From positions 19,040 through 83,039 of the IMG/VR virus record IMGVR_UViG_3300032397_000008: 64,000 nt of DNA; one strand, 5' to 3'. Position 1 is the first letter of the stretch; every line of letters starts with the position of its first letter. A model generated the notes under the pieces. The model saw only the letters and a program-made list of their open reading frames with translations, was not told where the DNA came from and did no database searches. The DNA comes from a virus. A program made the translations under genes and the position numbers. This document shows positions 14,308 through 20,698 of the stretch, in pieces.

Positions 14308-14309
14308 AT

Positions 14310-14427
14310 ACGGCGGTGGTGAGATGACCGGGCTGACGCCCTTTGCGGGTTTCTTGCTTTTCCCGCAACGTCGGATCACCTTTGTCGGTGCGGCGGATTT
14401 TCTCCTTTCCCGCCCACTGGACGCCGT
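14310..14427 (+). ncRNA. ~120-nt structured RNA
   Basis: ACGGCG plus GTGG at the 5' end pairs with CCAC and CGCCGT at the 3' end. The interior holds GC-rich hairpins (GACGCC, CCCTTTGCGGG-type, TTTTCCCGC). It lies between tRNA-Arg(GCG) and tRNA-Arg(CCT), directly after a motif B box. No family is recognised. Confidence 0.4.
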
Positions 14428-14433
14428 TTTCCT

Positions 14434-14509
14434 GCTCTTGTGGCGCAATAGACAGCGCAGCGCTCTCCTAAAGCGAAGGTTGTGAGTGCAACTCTCACCA
14501 AGAGTACCA
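14434..14509 (+). tRNA. tRNA-Arg(CCT)
   Basis: The acceptor GCTCTTG/CAAGAGT has one G-T pair. D-stem GCGC/GCGC. GCGCT-CTCCTAA-AGCGA gives CCT. T-arm GTGAG-TGCAACT-CTCAC. Confidence 0.86.
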
Positions 14510-14510
14510 T

Positions 14511-14584
14511 GCCCGGTTAGCACAGAAGCAGTGCACCAATCCTACACATTGGCTAAGCTGGAGCGTTACCAGCACCGGGTACCA
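14511..14584 (+). tRNA. tRNA-Val(TAC), C33
   Basis: The acceptor GCCCGGT/ACCGGGT has one G-T pair. CCAAT-CCTACAC-ATTGG gives TAC, with C at position 33. T-loop AGCGTTA. Only one base separates it from the previous CCA. Confidence 0.82.
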
Positions 14585-14588
14585 TTTT

Positions 14589-14664
14589 GCCCCCGAAGCA
14601 TATAAAGTGATGCGTCGGTTTCGTAAACCGAAGAATGCAGGGCAGTACTGCACTGGGGGCTCCA
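14589..14664 (+). tRNA. tRNA-Thr(CGT)
   Basis: The acceptor GCCCCCG/TGGGGGC ends in a G-T pair; discriminator T, as in the other two Thr tRNAs. TCGGT-TTCGTAA-ACCGA gives CGT. T-loop GGCAGTA. Confidence 0.86.
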
Positions 14665-14681
14665 TTTCAGTTCTCTGTACT

Positions 14682-15356
14682 GTGATCATCAATCTCAGCC
14701 CATCCGAACGACGTCACTGTTATGAGTACGCAGAAAAGTGGATGACCGTAGACGGCGGCCGGCACTATAACCGGCGTGAGAGCACTTCCACGAAAAAGCG
14801 AGTCACAGACCAGTGTATCGGCAAAGCAGGTGAGGTGGCAGTCTCCAAGTTTTTACAAGGAGAAGGGTTGCGTGTTACCGGCCCAGACTTCGAAGTTTAC
14901 ACTCCAGCTGGTAAATCGTGGAAACAAGACTTGGTGGTACATTTTGATGATCATGACGAAAATCCCCATGTGAAGTCTCAAAGCTTATCTGCTGTTAAGA
15001 TATATGGTATAGTGGGGTGGGTTTTTCAGTATGCTGATGACTATGGTAACGCCGAGGGTAGTCATAGGGACTGGCACATTTTTGGGTCAGGGTACCCTGT
15101 TCAGTTAAACGGGAATGACTTACGCCAAGTGCCTGAGGGTGTGAACGGAGACGAGAAGATATTTTGCTGTTCTGTTCTCGATGACATTAGCCAAGTGTGC
15201 CTTCGTGCGCACGTCTCGCTTCGTGCTCTGTACGCCCATGCTCTGTTCAGGCTACCGGAGAAGAACGACATCAAGCTGTCCAAACGGGTGATTCATTTTT
15301 CAGCGTTGAGGCGGGTTAACGATCCAGAGATCGAAATATCCGGTCAACAATGGTAA
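14682..15356 (+). CDS. PD-(D/E)XK-like nuclease candidate
   Basis: I use the GTG at 14682, past the tRNA-Thr end and six bases after GTTCTCTG, a motif A variant. The centre reads CIGKAGEVAVSKFLQGEG (helix with conserved E), GPDFEVYT, then QDLVVHF and HVKSQS. This order of E...D...(V)K resembles the PD-(D/E)XK nuclease core. A DNA adenine methylase gene follows at 15397, which would fit a restriction-modification-like pair or a phage nuclease. The assignment rests on motif order only. Confidence 0.5.
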   Translation: MIINLSPSERRHCYEYAEKWMTVDGGRHYNRRESTSTKKRVTDQCIGKAGEVAVSKFLQGEGLRVTGPDFEVYTPAGKSWKQDLVVHFDDHDENPHVKSQSLSAVKIYGIVGWVFQYADDYGNAEGSHRDWHIFGSGYPVQLNGNDLRQVPEGVNGDEKIFCCSVLDDISQVCLRAHVSLRALYAHALFRLPEKNDIKLSKRVIHFSALRRVNDPEIEISGQQW

Positions 15357-15377
15357 GTGGCCGATAACGGTACTCAA

Positions 15378-15390
15378 ATTTTCCGTTCTT
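15378..15390 (+). promoter_or_regulatory. Motif A (TTTTCCGTTCTT) box
   Basis: The box is followed by CGGAGT and the ATG at 15397. GGAG may double as a Shine-Dalgarno. Confidence 0.5.
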
Positions 15391-15396
15391 CGGAGT

Positions 15397-16326
15397 ATGG
15401 TGTCCACCACGCTGCGCACAAAACTAACCCCTGTCCGGTATCCAGGTGGGAAGTCTAATGCACTTCCTTTTCTGAAGGAATACTTGCCGGTCGACTATGC
15501 TGAATGGAGGGAACCTTTCTTCGGTGGCGGTTCTGTGGGTCTCTTTCAAATGCAGCGTAACAAGACTGCCACCTATTGGATAAACGATTTGTTCTATCCC
15601 GTTTACTGCTTCTGGAATATCGTCTATCACAATCCCGAGGCAATGGTTGTTACCCTGTTGGAGGGCAAGCGAGCATTCCCGAACAAGGAAGAAGGAAGGG
15701 CATTGCATAAGGACATGCGTACACGTATCATCGAGTACATTAACGCTCAGGATGAACTTAGCACTGCCTGTGCTTGGTACGTACTGAACAAGACCTCTTA
15801 TTCCGGATTGGCGATGGCAGGATCATACGCTCCGCTCGCTTGGGATCAGAATTTTACCGAGAACTGTATTATTCGACTGCCTAGAATCAGTCTTCTAATG
15901 CATTCTGTGCGGTCGGTCAAGATTACGAATTTGGATTATACTGAGTTGTTGAGTAACACTGGAGAGAATGTGTTTGTGTTTTTAGACCCGCCCTACGCGA
16001 TTCGTCACAACCTTTACGGTGATGTCCAGGGTGCGATGCACCGAAATTTTAACCACGAAGAGTTCGCTTTGGCCATCCAAGCGTGTCAGCATCGGTGGAC
16101 TATCACCTACAACGCCAGCCAGGAGATCAAAGATAGATTTTCCAAGTACCAGCAGCGCGAGTGGCAGCTAACGTATACAATGAAAGCAGCGAAACGATTA
16201 GAAGGGGATAGAGCAAAAGTCAAAGGGGTGGGTGGTGCCAGGCAGAGTGATAAGACTGGTAAGTGCGGTAAAGAACTGCTTGTTTGGAACTGGGAAGGGG
16301 AAACTTACCCCGTAGTTAAAGCATGA
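15397..16326 (+). CDS. dam: DNA N6-adenine methyltransferase (D12 class)
   Basis: The protein transfers methyl groups from SAM to adenine N6. It begins with the D12-class N-terminal block PVRYPGGKSNALPFL, followed by EPFFGGGSVGLF (SAM binding) and YWINDLFYPVY. The catalytic DPPY appears as VFLDPPYAIR near residues 194-203. The 309-residue length fits Dam-family enzymes. It may protect phage DNA from host or its own nuclease; the neighbouring PD-(D/E)XK-like gene suggests the latter. It overlaps the next gene by 4 bases. The target site cannot be read from sequence. Confidence 0.9.
   Translation: MVSTTLRTKLTPVRYPGGKSNALPFLKEYLPVDYAEWREPFFGGGSVGLFQMQRNKTATYWINDLFYPVYCFWNIVYHNPEAMVVTLLEGKRAFPNKEEGRALHKDMRTRIIEYINAQDELSTACAWYVLNKTSYSGLAMAGSYAPLAWDQNFTENCIIRLPRISLLMHSVRSVKITNLDYTELLSNTGENVFVFLDPPYAIRHNLYGDVQGAMHRNFNHEEFALAIQACQHRWTITYNASQEIKDRFSKYQQREWQLTYTMKAAKRLEGDRAKVKGVGGARQSDKTGKCGKELLVWNWEGETYPVVKA
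16312..16322 (+). promoter_or_regulatory. Motif B (GTAGTTAAAGC) box
   Basis: This is the canonical form, joined directly to the ATG at 16323. The identical string precedes 26398 and 60724. Confidence 0.6.
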
Positions 16327-16604
16327 CCAGAGCGCAGACCGTTGTAAACATCTTGTTGGAAGACGATGCACCAACAATTCCAGTCCGTCAACAGGAACCC
16401 TATGAAGTCGTTAGGGTGTGTGCAATGTGCGAGCAAGAAAAGGGTAGAGCAGTGATAGGTCCTGGTCAAAAACCTTCTCATGGGTTGTGCCCTCGTCATT
16501 ATCAGGAGGCTGCAAAGGAGTACGGTATTTCGCCTGATCGAGTACAGAAAGTTCTTGATTTGGAAGCCAGTAAACCGCCTTTTTGGCATGACACGCCTAG
16601 ATGA
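16323..16604 (+). CDS. Small zinc-binding protein with capsid-targeting-like N-terminus
   Basis: The 93-residue product starts MTRAQTVVNILLEDDAP, an amphipathic helix ending in L-L-E, the same pattern as at 53848 and 60724. A zinc-like site follows: CAMC near residues 34-37 and HGLCPRH near 55-61. It overlaps dam by 4 bases but has its own motif B, so it could be transcribed late, apart from dam. I infer an internal head protein. Confidence 0.6.
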   Translation: MTRAQTVVNILLEDDAPTIPVRQQEPYEVVRVCAMCEQEKGRAVIGPGQKPSHGLCPRHYQEAAKEYGISPDRVQKVLDLEASKPPFWHDTPR

Positions 16605-16608
16605 TTTT

Positions 16609-16682
16609 GCGCCATTAGCATAAAAGTAATGTGCTAGTCTTCCAAACTAGCGAAGTCGGAGCATTACCGACATGGCGCTCCA
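16609..16682 (+). tRNA. tRNA-Gly(TCC)
   Basis: The acceptor GCGCCAT/ATGGCGC is perfect, discriminator T. CTAGT-CTTCCAA-ACTAG gives TCC. T-loop AGCATTA. Confidence 0.88.
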
Positions 16683-16687
16683 ATTTT

Positions 16688-16761
16688 GCCCTTGTAGTAC
16701 AAAAGCAGTATGCGTGCATGGTAAGCACGAGATGACGGGGCAGTACCGTCCTAGGGCTCCA
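16688..16761 (+). tRNA. tRNA-Thr(GGT)
   Basis: The acceptor GCCCTTG/CTAGGGC has one T-T mismatch; discriminator T. CGTGC-ATGGTAA-GCACG gives GGT. T-loop GGCAGTA. Confidence 0.84.
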
Positions 16762-16830
16762 TATTTTGTTCTTGACGACGTTTTCCAGGTGTGATTTACT
16801 GGGCACGTTCTTTGAGATTTTGTATGGAAT

Positions 16831-17267
16831 GGGGGCGTTACGGAATCGACTGACTGAACGAACCCGAATGCGACATGCCAAGGATGATCGTTGGCCTTGT
16901 AAAATCCCGATCAAAAGTCAAATGCTAAACACATATCTGACTCCCTGGTGAACGGTCTTAGGACCGCCTGGGCTCGAATCGTCGATCGTGCGGGTGCATT
17001 GATCGATGCAATTCGTAGCACTGCGGAACCGACCTTCGCCTCGATGGCGGCGTAAGCTACCACGTCCAACTCCCGATGTCTGCTGAGGAGAATGGGCGAA
17101 AACAGCAGGCAAAACAACAGCACTCGTAAGAGCTGATAATCTTCCGATAGGTGCCAGCAGATGCCAGGTGGCTAGGGTGAGCACCGAAGTAAACACCTGG
17201 AGAAGCATGTGTAAGCGTCGGTAAGTGCAGTTAGGACGCGAGGTTCGAATCCTCGCCGCCTCCACCA
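16831..17267 (+). ncRNA. ssrA: Transfer-messenger RNA (tmRNA)
   Basis: tmRNA rescues stalled ribosomes. The 5' end GGGGGCG pairs with 3' CGCCTCC-A-CCA. The 3' part GGACGCGAGGTTCGAATCCT has a canonical T-arm. The 5' part, with ATGCCAAGG...TTGGCCTTGTAAAA, follows the usual tmRNA pattern up to the resume region. The most likely resume codon is GCT at 16924, 93 bases from the 5' end. Read there, the tag frame runs 43 codons to a TAA at 17053-17055 and ends ...FASMAA, an AA end as in natural tags but unusually long. The -1-type alternative beginning at ATG 16922 gives the short MLNTYLTPW and stops. Length is about 437 nt. Confidence 0.93.
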
Positions 17268-17279
17268 CTTTTGGATACT

Positions 17280-17432
17280 TAAGCACGGTCAGGGGGCTGA
17301 AGGGTCGCACAGGATTCTTCAGCTTTATCGACTCGTCCTTATGCCTGCCCGTTCTGTGATCTTGGTGGGCAGTCTGGATGTGCCGTGCGTCGCAGTGATT
17401 CTCAGGTAGACGTGCTTGGGCCGCACTGCGAC
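17280..17432 (+). ncRNA. Structured RNA between tmRNA and tRNA-Met
   Basis: GCACGG (17283) pairs with CCGTGC (17383-17388), enclosing GCTGAAG/CTTCAGC and CTGCCC/GGGCAG hairpins. GTCGCAGTG (17389-17397) then pairs with CACTGCGAC (17424-17432). These four stems account for most of the 150 bases. No gene is visible. Confidence 0.45.
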
Positions 17433-17436
17433 ACCC

Positions 17437-17508
17437 GCCAGCAGGTCAAGTGACCGATGGTGTCTCATAAGCACTGTCAGGCAGGAGCGTTACCTGCTAC
17501 TGGCACCA
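17437..17508 (+). tRNA. tRNA-Met(CAT)
   Basis: The acceptor GCCAGCA/TACTGGC has one mismatch. The D-arm is compact. GGTGT-CTCATAA-GCACT gives CAT. T-arm GCAGG-AGCGTTA-CCTGC. Initiator, elongator and lysidine-type Ile cannot be told apart; elongator Met is the default. Confidence 0.75.
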
Positions 17509-17515
17509 ATTTCAT

Positions 17516-17590
17516 GGGCTGCAAGCTTTGCAAGCGAAGCATCTGGCTCTTACCCAGAAGAACCCGGAGCATTACCGGGGCGGCTCACCA
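17516..17590 (+). tRNA. tRNA-Lys(CTT)
   Basis: The acceptor GGGCTGC/GCGGCTC has two wobble pairs. TCTGG-CTCTTAC-CCAGA gives CTT. T-arm CCCGG-AGCATTA-CCGGG. Confidence 0.84.
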
Positions 17591-17592
17591 AT

Positions 17593-17696
17593 TTACCGTG
17601 TCTCTCGCCGAGCGGTGGCAGCGGACGTTGTGCCAAAGCCGAAGCAGCAGCGGGCGTACAAGGCTGCATCAGTGGTCTACGCTGCTGGCATGGTAA
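17593..17696 (+). ncRNA. ~100-nt structured RNA
   Basis: TTACCGTG at the 5' end pairs with CATGGTAA at the 3' end, and AGCAGCG with CGCTGCT inside. It occupies the gap between tRNA-Lys(CTT) and tRNA-Thr(TGT). No family is recognised. Confidence 0.4.
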
Positions 17697-17703
17697 TCCA
17701 TTT

Positions 17704-17775
17704 GCCGATACCTCCAGCGAGGGATCGAGTTCTGTAAACTTGGTCAGGTCGGGGCAGCACCGACTTTCGGCTCCA
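17704..17775 (+). tRNA. tRNA-Thr(TGT), C33
   Basis: The acceptor GCCGATA/TTTCGGC has one T-T mismatch; discriminator T. CGAGT-TCTGTAA-ACTTG gives TGT with C at 33. The D-loop is short. T-loop GGCAGCA. Confidence 0.75.
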
Positions 17776-17776
17776 C

Positions 17777-17850
17777 GGGCCGATAGGCTAGGAGCAAACT
17801 GCGTCTCTCACACAGACGATTCCCTGGTGCGATTCCAGGTCGGCCCACCA
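17777..17850 (+). tRNA. tRNA-Val(CAC)
   Basis: The acceptor GGGCCGA/TCGGCCC is perfect. CGTCT-CTCACAC-AGACG gives CAC. T-loop TGCGATT. One base separates it from the preceding CCA. Confidence 0.87.
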
Positions 17851-17851
17851 C

Positions 17852-18043
17852 TTACTCAGCAGGAGGGAGAGGGACCTTGCTTGTCCAGGGGTCTTCGACA
17901 ACCTTGATTTCAACAACGGACCCGCCAGTTGCTTGCTCGATTTTCGCTTCTAGTTCAGCGCAGAGGGAGTATTTGTCGGCGGGGGTGACTCGATCTGCCA
18001 TTCCAGCTTGCGGTGCGAACTCCAGTGTCAACCTGACCTTCAT
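17852..18043 (-). CDS. Small unknown protein (63 aa)
   Basis: The start ATG 18043 is chosen because AAGGAG lies seven bases upstream, one of the few clear Shine-Dalgarno sites in the window. The product MKVRLTLEFAPQ... is an alpha-beta type small protein with an acidic C-terminus. No family is recognised. It is the last of three co-directional minus-strand genes (18911 to 17852) and ends one base before tRNA-Val. Confidence 0.6.
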   Translation of the reverse strand: MKVRLTLEFAPQAGMADRVTPADKYSLCAELEAKIEQATGGSVVEIKVVEDPWTSKVPLPPAE

Positions 18044-18078
18044 GCTTACTCCTTGGGTGGCCTTGGGACTTTTGATTT

Positions 18079-18270
18079 TCAAGCGTTGAGAGCGGGGTGC
18101 TCTGGCAGCATGGACGCTAGTTTTTGGGCATCTTTCCCCTGAATTACCATGATGACGTTTACATCGTGCCCCGTAATCAATACCGTGCCATCAGCCAGCC
18201 GTGAGAATCCGAATGGGCGAGTTGCCGGGATGTTACCACCGTATTGTTTAGCTGCCTCTTTCCAGTTCAT
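18079..18270 (-). CDS. Small unknown protein (63 aa)
   Basis: AAGGAG seven bases before the ATG supports the start. The protein MNWKEAAKQYGGNIPATRPFGFSRLADGTVLITGHDVNVIMVIQG... looks like a small beta-rich domain. The same AAGGAGTAA leader precedes the next gene in the operon, so the two may have arisen with a duplicated intergenic region. No function is assigned. Confidence 0.6.
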   Translation of the reverse strand: MNWKEAAKQYGGNIPATRPFGFSRLADGTVLITGHDVNVIMVIQGKDAQKLASMLPEHPALNA

Positions 18271-18272
18271 AT

Positions 18273-18911
18273 TTACTCCTTGGGAGGTTTCGGAACTTTG
18301 CTCACCCAGGTAAGCTTTTCACTGCTACCTTTTGGTTTGCGGGTGGTTGGATAATACTTAGGATTTTCTTTGACGTGGTCACTTGCTATCTTGGATGCCT
18401 TTCTAGGGTCCTCAGTATGTTCCTTTTCAATCTTGGTTCCGATCGTCATCTGTTGTTTTTTGGATTCAACCCGACGATCCATTCGTAATTCTTTGCCGGG
18501 TGGCATGAATCCGGTAAGGTGACGGGTACGGCGGGCGCTGGGAGATAGTTCTGCGGAACCAGGGTTTATCGGTATTTCTTCCTCTTCGGGTTCGAGCGCT
18601 GGAAAAGTGCATTCAATTTCCGGTGGGGTTGGTGCTTCTGGCACTTCCGGTTCGCCCGGCAGCATGCCTTGGGTCCCGTCTCCAGCGAGTGAGTCACCCG
18701 TAGGAGGGCCGATCATGAGTCCATGGGTGCGGCTGGCTGCTACTTTGCGACTGATATTCCGCGGCGGGATCATCATTCCAACGGTGTCTCCGAATGAATT
18801 TCCAGTGCCGGTATCGGATGGCAGTCCCATTGCTTCGTCTATGCTTGGTTTCGGTACCATGCTTACAGCAATTTCACGAGGCGAGAAATCGTTAAAAGGA
18901 TAGTCATTCAT
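18273..18911 (-). CDS. Virion-associated candidate with DUF5661-like C-terminus
   Basis: The 212-residue product has a Pro/Glu-rich disordered middle. Its C-terminal segment KIEKEHTEDPRKASKIASDHVKENPKYY (quoted in parts: KIEKEHTEDPRKA, then KIASDHVKENPKYY) matches the EHT-D...A..IA.DHL.E.P.YY pattern of DUF5661, found in phage and bacterial proteins of unknown role. The start follows GTAGTTAAGGC directly, the motif seen before late genes, so a virion role is likely. Confidence 0.65.
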   Translation of the reverse strand: MNDYPFNDFSPREIAVSMVPKPSIDEAMGLPSDTGTGNSFGDTVGMMIPPRNISRKVAASRTHGLMIGPPTGDSLAGDGTQGMLPGEPEVPEAPTPPEIECTFPALEPEEEEIPINPGSAELSPSARRTRHLTGFMPPGKELRMDRRVESKKQQMTIGTKIEKEHTEDPRKASKIASDHVKENPKYYPTTRKPKGSSEKLTWVSKVPKPPKE

Positions 18912-18922
18912 GCCTTAACTAC
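18912..18922 (-). promoter_or_regulatory. Motif B (GTAGTTAAGGC) box
   Basis: On the minus strand, GTAGTTAAGGC joins directly to the ATG at 18911, 11-base spacing. Identical to the box before 51097. Confidence 0.6.
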
Positions 18923-18928
18923 TCTCTT

Positions 18929-19002
18929 GGGGTGCTAGTTTAACAGCAGAATGCTCGATTGACGTTCGAGCGATATCGGTGCGATTCCGGTGCGCCCTAC
19001 CA
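18929..19002 (+). tRNA. tRNA-Val(GAC)
   Basis: The acceptor GGGGTGC/GCGCCCT has two wobble pairs. CTCGA-TTGACGT-TCGAG gives GAC. T-arm ATCGG-TGCGATT-CCGGT. Confidence 0.84.
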
Positions 19003-19008
19003 TTTTTT

Positions 19009-19083
19009 GCCTCCGTAGTGAAACAGATATCACGCAAGTCTTCGAAACTTGAAGTGCTGGTGCGACTCCAGCCGGGGGTGCCA
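19009..19083 (+). tRNA. tRNA-Arg(TCG)
   Basis: The acceptor GCCTCCG/CGGGGGT has two wobble pairs; discriminator G. CAAGT-CTTCGAA-ACTTG gives TCG. T-arm GCTGG-TGCGACT-CCAGC. Confidence 0.86.
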
Positions 19084-19094
19084 TTTGTATACAT

Positions 19095-19178
19095 GCCAGC
19101 GTGGTTAACGGGGAAGAGCAGACCCATCTGAATTAGAATCAGACAGCCTTGAAGGTGCAATTCCTTTCGCTGGCACCA
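19095..19178 (+). tRNA. tRNA-Leu(TAG)
   Basis: The acceptor GCCAGCG/CGCTGGC is perfect. TCTGA-ATTAGAA-TCAGA gives TAG. Long D-arm, short variable loop. T-loop TGCAATT. Confidence 0.84.
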
Positions 19179-19190
19179 TTTTTCGTAGTC

Positions 19191-19198
19191 GTAGTTAA
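19191..19198 (+). promoter_or_regulatory. Motif B box upstream of tRNA-Leu
   Basis: GTAGTTAAGGCG stands ten bases before tRNA-Leu(TAA), with no reading frame to serve. It supports a promoter role for the box. Confidence 0.5.
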
Positions 19199-19207
19199 GG
19201 CGTGACC

Positions 19208-19291
19208 GCCCGTGTGGTCTAGGTGAGAAAAGCACATCGCACCGGCTTAAACCCGGCGACTTTGCAGGTGCAAGTCCTGTCACGGGCACCA
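19208..19291 (+). tRNA. tRNA-Leu(TAA)
   Basis: The acceptor GCCCGTG/CACGGGC is perfect. CCGG-CTTAAAC-CCGG gives TAA. Long D-arm, short variable loop. T-arm GCAGG-TGCAAGT-CCTGT. Confidence 0.85.
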
Positions 19292-19299
19292 ATTTTAAG

Positions 19300-19620
19300 A
19301 TGAATGCTGATCTGATAGTGGTTCTGTTGCTGGAAACTGATTTGGTCCATAAGACCACAGTGAAGTTCTGGAATCTCTATAACGCTTTGCCTGAGGAGAT
19401 TCAAGCCATAGCGAATAAGCAGTTTGCCCTGCTTAAGCAGAATCCTCTGCATCCGAGTCTGCATTTCAGAAAATTGCCTGACAGGGGGCTGTGGGAAGCT
19501 TACGTAACGAACCAAGGAGTGGCCTATAGGGCATTTGCAAGACCTTTAGGACAAGGCAGTTACGAATGGTTTTTTATTGGAACTCATCGGGAAGCTGAAA
19601 GATTTTTACGAAGTTTGTAA
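19300..19620 (+). CDS. RelE/HigB-like toxin
   Basis: The 106-residue product has the small RelE/ParE fold pattern: NALPEEIQAIANKQFALLKQNP (helical hairpin), LHFRKLPDRGLWEAYVTNQGVAYRAFAR (beta sheet with basic residues) and WFFIGTHREAERFL (C-terminal strand and helix). Toxins of this type are mRNA interferases or gyrase poisons. A small acidic gene follows 41 bases later, as in HigBA-type modules with toxin first. It starts eight b after tRNA-Leu(TAA). It could guard the tRNA region or exclude other phages; this is inference. Confidence 0.7.
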   Translation: MNADLIVVLLLETDLVHKTTVKFWNLYNALPEEIQAIANKQFALLKQNPLHPSLHFRKLPDRGLWEAYVTNQGVAYRAFARPLGQGSYEWFFIGTHREAERFLRSL

Positions 19621-19661
19621 TTTTTGTTGACAAGATCACCTTGGTGTGGCAAATTGATGAT

Positions 19662-19901
19662 ATGAAAACAGAGACAAAACTGCTGACCGAAGAAGATATC
19701 AAGGCGTTGAAAGCGATCAACGAGTCTCAATCCTCCTGGAAGGAGAAGTTTTTCAATGAGCTAGAAGAAATCGGCAAGCGGGAGGCAGCTCGTCGGCCAG
19801 GGGAGAAGATTTCAATGGCGGATGTGCAAGCGGAGTTTTCCCAGTACGATGACTCTGGACTGACTTTGGAAGAGGGGTTTGCCAGGTTGGCAAAAGTGTG
19901 A
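19662..19901 (+). CDS. Probable antitoxin of the 19300 toxin
   Basis: The ATG at 19662 begins MKTETKLLTEEDIKALKAI. The 79-residue product is mostly helical and acidic, with a basic stretch (KREAARRPGEK). No HTH is certain. Position directly downstream of the RelE-like toxin, size and charge make it the likely neutralising partner. It ends 16 bases before the next tRNA. Confidence 0.55.
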   Translation: MKTETKLLTEEDIKALKAINESQSSWKEKFFNELEEIGKREAARRPGEKISMADVQAEFSQYDDSGLTLEEGFARLAKV

Positions 19902-19917
19902 TTTTCCGTTGCCGAAT

Positions 19918-20006
19918 TGCGGGGACAGGCCGGAGGACGCCAATCCGGCTCATAACCGGAGCCTCGAAAGAGACTATGGGTGGTGCAACGCCATCCCCCG
20001 CAACCA
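19918..20006 (+). tRNA. tRNA(CAT) with long variable arm
   Basis: The acceptor TGCGGGG/CCCCGCA is perfect. TCCGG-CTCATAA-CCGGA gives CAT. Unusually for a CAT tRNA, the variable region is about 17 bases with a CTC-GAAA-GAG stem. T-arm GGTGG-TGCAACG-CCATC. Met, or Ile reading AUA via lysidine; the type II Ile(TAT) tRNA nearby makes Ile worth considering. Confidence 0.7.
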
Positions 20007-20016
20007 ATTTACAAAT

Positions 20017-20643
20017 ATGCCACTACGAGCACAAGAGTTGAAACAGTTCGCCGGTCCACTTTTTATTGAAACTGGGGCGTGGGACGGAGAGGGGGTTGTT
20101 GAAGCCTTGAATGCTGGATTTGAAAAAGTCATTTCCATCGAGGCTGGAGAAGGCAAGTATCAGCATTGTGTAAAACGTTTTCAAAACGACCCACGAGTAA
20201 TGATGGTTTATGGCACGTCGCAAGACCAGCTATGGCACGTGATTAAAGACATTACGATTCCGGTTGTGGTTTATCTTGACGCTCACTACTGTGGGGATAC
20301 CGGGTACGGTTCTTGTGCCCTCGGTTCCCCGGTTAGTGAGGAATTGGCAATTCTTGCGCGACACCCAATACGATGTCACACCATCTTGATCGACGACATA
20401 CGCTGTTTCAAGGATGGTGACTGGATGTTTGATGAGTTTTTGAAAGACGAGGCTGTCGAAGCTCTTGAAGCGAAGATTCGACAGATTAACCCCGATTACA
20501 CTATCAGTTATCTGGATGGCCGATTTCCTGACAAGTTCAATAATCCGACCGTGTTTCTTGAAGATGTGTTGATGGCGCAAGTTTTAGCTGACTGTGCCGG
20601 ACCGGAAGGTAAGGTGGCAAAGCTTGCTACGGCAGCCCGCTAA
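20017..20643 (+). CDS. Class I methyltransferase-like protein
   Basis: The start ATG 20017 (MPLRAQELKQF) is chosen because upstream codons lie in the tRNA. FIETGAWDGEGVVEAL is motif I, VISIEAGEGKYQHC motif II and VVYLDAHYCGD plus TILIDDIRCF the acidic post-motifs. It resembles sugar or FkbM-like methyltransferases. The last 40 bases overlap tRNA-Ser(GCT), as the 7620 methyltransferase overlaps tRNA-Pro, so processing of that tRNA would cut this message near its end. Confidence 0.7.
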   Translation: MPLRAQELKQFAGPLFIETGAWDGEGVVEALNAGFEKVISIEAGEGKYQHCVKRFQNDPRVMMVYGTSQDQLWHVIKDITIPVVVYLDAHYCGDTGYGSCALGSPVSEELAILARHPIRCHTILIDDIRCFKDGDWMFDEFLKDEAVEALEAKIRQINPDYTISYLDGRFPDKFNNPTVFLEDVLMAQVLADCAGPEGKVAKLATAAR

Positions 20644-20693
20644 GCTGATCGCACCCGCAAGGGTGTCTGGAGCGTTACCAGTGCCTTCCGCCA
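20604..20693 (+). tRNA. tRNA-Ser(GCT), C33
   Basis: Type II tRNA. The acceptor GGAAGGT/GCCTTCC is good, discriminator G. The CCGCTAA loop gives GCT with C at 33. The variable arm CACCC-GCAA-GGGTG is clear. T-arm TCTGG-AGCGTTA-CCAGT. Its 5' half lies in the methyltransferase gene. Confidence 0.8.
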
Positions 20694-20698
20694 ATTTT

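Noticed and set aside
14607-14681. Start of the nuclease-like gene at 14607
   Set aside because: This region is the tRNA-Thr gene; GTG 14682 follows a motif A variant and removes the overlap.
16831-17267. A protein gene across the tmRNA (frame from 16766 or antisense 16918-17310)
   Set aside because: The RNA has both conserved tmRNA ends and internal signature; frames are incidental.
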